A stretch of 64,000 bases of DNA from contig JAOCPU010000044.1 in assembly GCA_035772785.1 (NCBI GenBank), positions 62,001 to 126,000 on the forward strand, read 5' to 3'. How positions within the stretch are numbered: position 1 is the stretch's first letter; each line of letters starts with the position of its first letter. This DNA is from Phlebiopsis flavidoalba (taxonomy: Eukaryota; Basidiomycota; Agaricomycetes; Polyporales; Phanerochaetaceae). The position numbers and the translations under genes are program-made. This document shows positions 59,789-64,000 of this stretch, one piece after another. The notes below the pieces were generated by a model, which was given only the letters and a program-made list of their open reading frames with translations, was not told where the DNA came from and did no database searches.

Positions 59789-59896
59789 GAATATTCGCGG
59801 GTGTTCGGACAGTGTTCGAACGGACACGACAGCAAAGCGGGCCTTTCGTTCAGGTTCCATGGCACGCCGCACCGCTGTTCGCAGTAGGGTATTTAA
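59789..59896 (+). promoter_or_regulatory. heat-shock-element array and TATA box of HSP20
   Basis: GAATATTC at 59,789-59,796 and TTCGAA at 59,815-59,820, with further TTC units between (gtgttcgg, 59,801-59,808), resemble inverted nGAAn/nTTCn units bound by Hsf1, though spacing is not perfect. TATTTAA at 59,890-59,896 lies about 95 bp upstream of the ATG. Confidence 0.5.
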
Positions 59897-59989
59897 CCAG
59901 CCTCAATGCGACTCAGCACCTCGACAAAAAAACTACTCAGACAAGACATACTACTACAACCAGTCGCTCATCACTACACTTCATTAATC

Positions 59990-60586
59990 ATGTCTCTCTT
60001 TCCCGCTTCTTCTACGAGCCCTTCTACACCCTCTCTGACTTCGATCGCCTCTTCGACGAGGCCTTCACTGCTCGTAATGGTAATACTGGCAATGGATCTG
60101 TTAATAACCAGCTCCAGCGTCAGGATGGCGTATCCCGTGCCTTGAGGCCATCGGTAAGCTGCTCCAACCCCGTCTAATGCTAGAAAACCCAGACTGACTA
60201 TCGCTCTTAGCATGGACGTTCACGAGGACGAAAAGGCGAACACCGTCGTCGCTAGCTTTGAGCTTCCAGGTCTCAAGAAGGAGGACGTGAACATTGACCT
60301 ACACAACAAATATTCTCACTGTGTCAGGTGAGACTAGAGCAGTCTACCGAGCACGATGAGAACGGTTGGGTTGTCCGCGAGCGCCGCTTCGGCAAGTTCT
60401 CTCGTTCAATCCCTCTTCCGGAGGGTGTAAAGGTGAATACCCTCTTTGGAAACTATGATGAGGTTTATTGCTAACAAGACATCGCAGCCTGAGGAGATCA
60501 AGGCGAACCTCGAGAACGGCGTTCTGAACGTCACCTTCCCGAAATCTTCTCCGGAGCAAGCTCCTAAGAAGATTACCGTCTCTTAA
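59990..60586 (+). CDS. HSP20 small heat-shock protein (alpha-crystallin domain)
   Basis: ATP-independent cytosolic chaperone forming oligomers. Three exons: 59,990-60,153, 60,211-60,432 and 60,488-60,586. Exon 1 after the ATG reads, with a two-base frame correction in the CTCTCT run at 59,993-59,998, SRFFYEPFYTLSDFDRLFDE. Exon 2 holds the alpha-crystallin domain: DVHEDEKANTVVASFELPGL, KKEDVNIDLHN, HDENGWVVRERRFGKFSRSI. Exon 3 has IKANLENGVLNVTFPK with the conserved A-X4-GVL motif and ends PKKITVS. Frame breaks also at the A3 run 60,308-60,310 and near 60,340. About 155 residues, normal for fungal class I HSP20. Heat-shock-type promoter elements lie upstream. Confidence 0.92.
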
Positions 60587-60874
60587 GCACGATCAACAAC
60601 TCTCATTACTCGCGCGCATAACGGACTTCGGAACATGTAGCATATACAACATTGTGTCAAATAGTAATCGTGTCATTGTCAGCTGAAAATTTCATCCGAG
60701 TACTGTGTGAACGAACCCTACGACATGCAAATTTCGCATCAAGCGAAGGTATGTAAACAGCGAGGGAAAACTAATTTGTACGGTATATTAAATACAATGC
60801 AATCCGCTAGCAATAAGAACAATGTGCAAGGTTAACTGTATATACAAAACAATAATGCGAATGCGGCGCAGCTA
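60587..60874. other. short convergent intergenic region
   Basis: AT-rich 3' flank shared tail-to-tail by HSP20 (plus) and the Rho GEF (minus). Nothing else seen. Confidence 0.5.
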
Positions 60875-63800
60875 CTATGACCGCCATGAAAAGCGCAGGG
60901 TTCAATCGAGGCGAGTGCGGAGGTGAATTCGACTGATTGAAGTACATAGACTGCGAGGGTGATGACAACGAACCCGGAAGGTATAACGGGATGGTGGGGT
61001 ATCAGCTCGAAGACGTGTTGCGCGACAGGTCGGGGGCCGCGGTTCGGGCCCGTAGATGCAGGAGGCTCGTTCGAGTTCATTCTCAACACGTGAACCCGTG
61101 GCTCTTGGGACACAGCTTCGCTCCAGCCTTCTGGACCAGGGGTAGACGGCAGATTTGAGCTCGAGGCGCGCGTCTTCGTCCGTCCAAGATACAGCGTAAG
61201 TCGTTTCCGGGAATGATCTGAAGCGAGTCGACCGGTCTCGACATGACGAATCTGTCGATGAAACGTGAGTCGAAGAGGAGTACGTAAGGTGGGGTGCCAT
61301 GCGACATGTTCGGCGGTGCCTTCCCACTCTATTGTTTGCACCGCTTTGTTTGAGATCATTACTCCGGGTCGGCTTGGATCTCCGTGGCGGTCGACGTAAA
61401 GAGACCGAATTCTACCATGGTGTGAGGAAATATAAAACATTCGTCAAACAGTTGAGTACATACCATCATAGCAAAGCAAGAACTCGTCTTTGCTTGACCT
61501 GAACATACCCATCGGACGGCACGATTTCACATCGTGTTCGCTAGCTTCTCAAGACGAGGATCATCACGTTTGAGGAATAGTGACAACTCTTGAAACTGTG
61601 GCAAGAACAATGAGTGATCGGTGTTGTTGATCGTCATACTTGACGTACTCTGTAAGATCCATGATCTCGAAACCCTTTGTGCAGGACAGAGGATGACAAT
61701 CTTGGCTTTCAAGAAGATCAGATCGAAGGTTCCGAAGGTAGGAAGAAGTCCTAAGGGGAAAGTGTGAGATCGAGACGTGTCAGAAGGTATCATCTTACTG
61801 ACCCTGTAGACCCGAGGAACCAAACTCAGAGACCGCTGTGACCTCAGCCCGAGACGCGAACCGAAGGTACGTGGAGCTTCCGCCCGCTCATTGATCTTGC
61901 CCAAGACGGGTTCAAGTACTCGTAAGACACTGGTCCAACTATGCGGAACAACAGCATTAAGAAAAGAAGTCGATGTATCAAGAGGATCAATGACATACTC
62001 CTTTCTTCTTCATGTAAATCACGAGGGTTCGACCGTTCAAGTTGCCAACGCTGAAGAAATGCACATCTTTGTTTCCGCTGAGCTTTTGCGGCGTCTGGAG
62101 GGTGTGTGGCACTTTGGGGTGACGAAGGCACCAACGCCTCGATGTGGTAGGCAAACAATGACTGACCAGACGATTAGCCTCCCACGAAGCGTTCCCTTCG
62201 GGGAATAGCCTTACCTTGTCGGCAAAGCACGAGGAAGATACCGAAGTCCTCTGAGCATCGCACACTGCGTTACCATCTTCAAGTGGAGCACTCGGCAAGC
62301 ATTGCTGAAGACCATGATCAGCTATGAGACTAGAATGTACAATCAACCACTCACATCTTGAATCATGGCGGAAGCCGATCCATACGCCTTCAGCGCATCC
62401 GATCACGCGACCCCAGACCACGACCATCGGCGGTATCTGAAAAGGACCAATTTCAGTGAACCTAATCCACTTTAGAGGACTGAAGACGTACTGAAGGGCA
62501 CTGAGGCCCATGTGACCTTTCCGGGGTAAGCGTTCTCGTGGCTCCATCCTTGAGTGTTCGCACCCGGAAGGATAGATGGGACTAGGAACGTGTCGGCGCT
62601 GAGAGTCTCCACCTCGAAGCGACCTTGTTTGACATCCTGGACCACCTTGCGAAGCCCGATGGCCTCCCCCTCAAGCTTCTGCTTTCCACTCGTTTCGCGC
62701 CCTGCGCCCGAGTCGGCGTAAAACCGTCCACAAGCCGCCCAATCGTCCGTTTGGTGAATAGTGCAGGGTACACCGCACGAGAGTCAGTCGCGGTCTCAGG
62801 GCTGGTGTTTGAGGTTTGGCGTGCTCGGGGTCGTGCTTTTCACCACCTCTCAGTCGAGGTCGCAAGAGACCCGTGTATTCCGTTGAGTTGGTGGGTCGGT
62901 GAAGTTCGCAAAGAGTTGAGCATATCAAGCTCGGAATGGGCTACCAGAAGTTTGAACATTTGGAACTCTTGTAGGTCTATGATATGATTACTCACAATCT
63001 TACGGTATACCTGATATTTGATAGAACCCTCTCCTATCCTTGCTCTCCTTGACCTTCGTCATGACGACTATGAATACTATGAGCTTTGCGTCCACAATGA
63101 CGGAAGCAAGACTTAACGATAGTTTGTCAAAGAGCAGTACAAACAGCTCAGTCCAGCCACTCCATTCGAAGCCGCTGTCTGGTTGCCGCAGCAACTTGCC
63201 GGTGTGGATTACGTGATCGATTCTCGTTCAAGAGGTCCATGTCCCTATTGCCAGTTAATTAAATGAAATATAAGATTCAACACGGAACTTACGATGGTTT
63301 CGCCAGCCTTGAACACAGGTTGGAGTTATACCTCCAAACTTCAACTTTTCTGCTTCGCGGAGACGACACCAGATGGGCTCGGTCTCAGCTTTCCAAGTAG
63401 CCTTGATGACTTCCAAGACCTGATGGATCGTGTCGCGGTCCTCATGACCTTCTGGAGGTCCTCCTGCGAGGATACCCTTCAAAAGAAGCTCGTATCGCAA
63501 AAGACGAGGAATAGGACGATTAATGAAGTTCTTCATATCGAGTTTTCCTCGCATCCGGTAGACGAGTGCAACGCTGAAAATTCGCATAAGCTCCCTGCAG
63601 GCCTCCAGGCAGAGCAACGACAAACCTCTACGAAGTCTTTGAACGAGGGGTTGGTCTCCATCTCGTCGTCTATCCGGTACGCCGCAATAGGGTAGTGGGG
63701 GACGTATTCCATGTATGCCTCACGGAAGTTGAGGACGGCATCGTAAATCGCAGCAGTGATGGTACGAATGCATGGGTGCTCTTCACAGCTGAATCTCGTG

Positions 63801-64000
63801 GAGAGTGTTCAGCATCTTCCGGTGGTGTACGTGAAGCTCGTCGAAGTTGTGGAAGACGTCATGGATAAACTGGGCAAGGCGATCTCGTGGGATGATGGGC
63901 GGGTCCATCTCTCGAAGGGGTTGGACATACATCTGGGAATAGCTGTTGAGTCCGCGGTACAGAAAGTTGCTTCATTTGGCATACTTACCACGTCGATGTT
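60875..64000 (-). CDS. ROM2: Rho1 guanine-nucleotide exchange factor, ROM2-like (DH-PH-CNH), N-terminus outside window
   Basis: Activates Rho1 in cell-wall integrity signalling at the plasma membrane. Right to left: second half of the DH domain (MKNFINRPIPRLLRYELLLK, 63,535; EDRDTIHQVLEVIKA, 63,440), intron, PH domain (KLLRQPDSGFEWSGWTELFV near 63,190-63,130; VYPCTIHHS and GRLGGLWT near 62,760; RNEWK 62,690), and the CNH domain: GCAEGVWIGFRHDSR (62,400), LEDGNAVC near 62,280, LADKVRLF, PQKLSGNKDVHFFSVGNLNG (62,090-62,030), RTLVIYMKKKG, LGKINERAEAPRTFGSRLGL (61,905), LKAKIVILC (61,710), EFLLC and YVDRHGDPSRPG (61,390), WEGTAEHVAWHPPYVLLFDS (61,325-61,270), IRHVETGRL (61,245). The last codons need one base removed from the A4 run at 60,889-60,892 to end at a stop at 60,875. 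Several introns and frame breaks. The DEP domain and Ser-rich N-terminus, if present, lie beyond position 64,000. Confidence 0.88.

Noticed and set aside
1..64000. CRISPR arrays, rRNA genes, insertion sequences or prophage
   Set aside because: None seen. The only regularly spaced repeats are protein-coding (47.8-48.0 and 49.4-49.8 kb), and the sequence is eukaryotic.

Overview
The window looks like nuclear DNA of a basidiomycete fungus, probably an agaricomycete of the polypore type. The evidence is many 45-65 nt GT-AG introns, CT-rich promoters, a typical spliceosomal U6 snRNA, a Rom2-type Rho GEF, and several MYND-finger proteins of a kind I associate with polypore genomes. That last lineage call rests on memory, not on a search.

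Left part (1-35 kb) is GC-rich, gene-poor and repeat-bearing. It holds a truncated RING-finger gene, an HSP31/DJ-1 gene, a 2.7 kb tandem duplication carrying two damaged MYND-finger genes (4,986-10,480), a long stretch with strand-skewed blocks and a short repeat pair (14-18.5 kb), and a C2H2 regulator (about 23.8-26.7 kb). Large parts (10.5-23.7 and 26.7-35 kb) gave no recognisable gene. Around 35-40.6 kb lies a transition zone with another MYND-like gene and several protein-like stretches I cannot name.

Right part (40.7-64 kb) is ordinary, gene-dense core genome. In order: an M28 membrane metallopeptidase (-), a NOP8-like ribosome-biogenesis gene (-) divergent from a U6 snRNA gene (+), a histidine-rich/Ser-Thr-rich repeat protein (-), a GPATCH1-like splicing factor (+), a 2-oxoglutarate/Fe(II) oxygenase (-), a TRM140/METTL2-like tRNA m3C methyltransferase (-), an HSP20 small heat-shock gene (+), and a Rho GEF with DH-PH-CNH domains (-, running off the right end). 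RNA-processing functions (U6, NOP8, GPATCH1, TRM140) are frequent here, but nothing shows they act as a unit.

The most important caution is that nearly every recognisable gene is interrupted by 1-2 nt insertions or deletions, often in homopolymers or dinucleotide runs, while catalytic residues and splice sites stay intact. I think residual long-read sequencing error is likelier than mass gene decay. All gene spans below therefore run from first to last recognised codon and are not single open frames. Exon limits are given only where the sequence made them clear. I did not find a convincing undescribed biological system.
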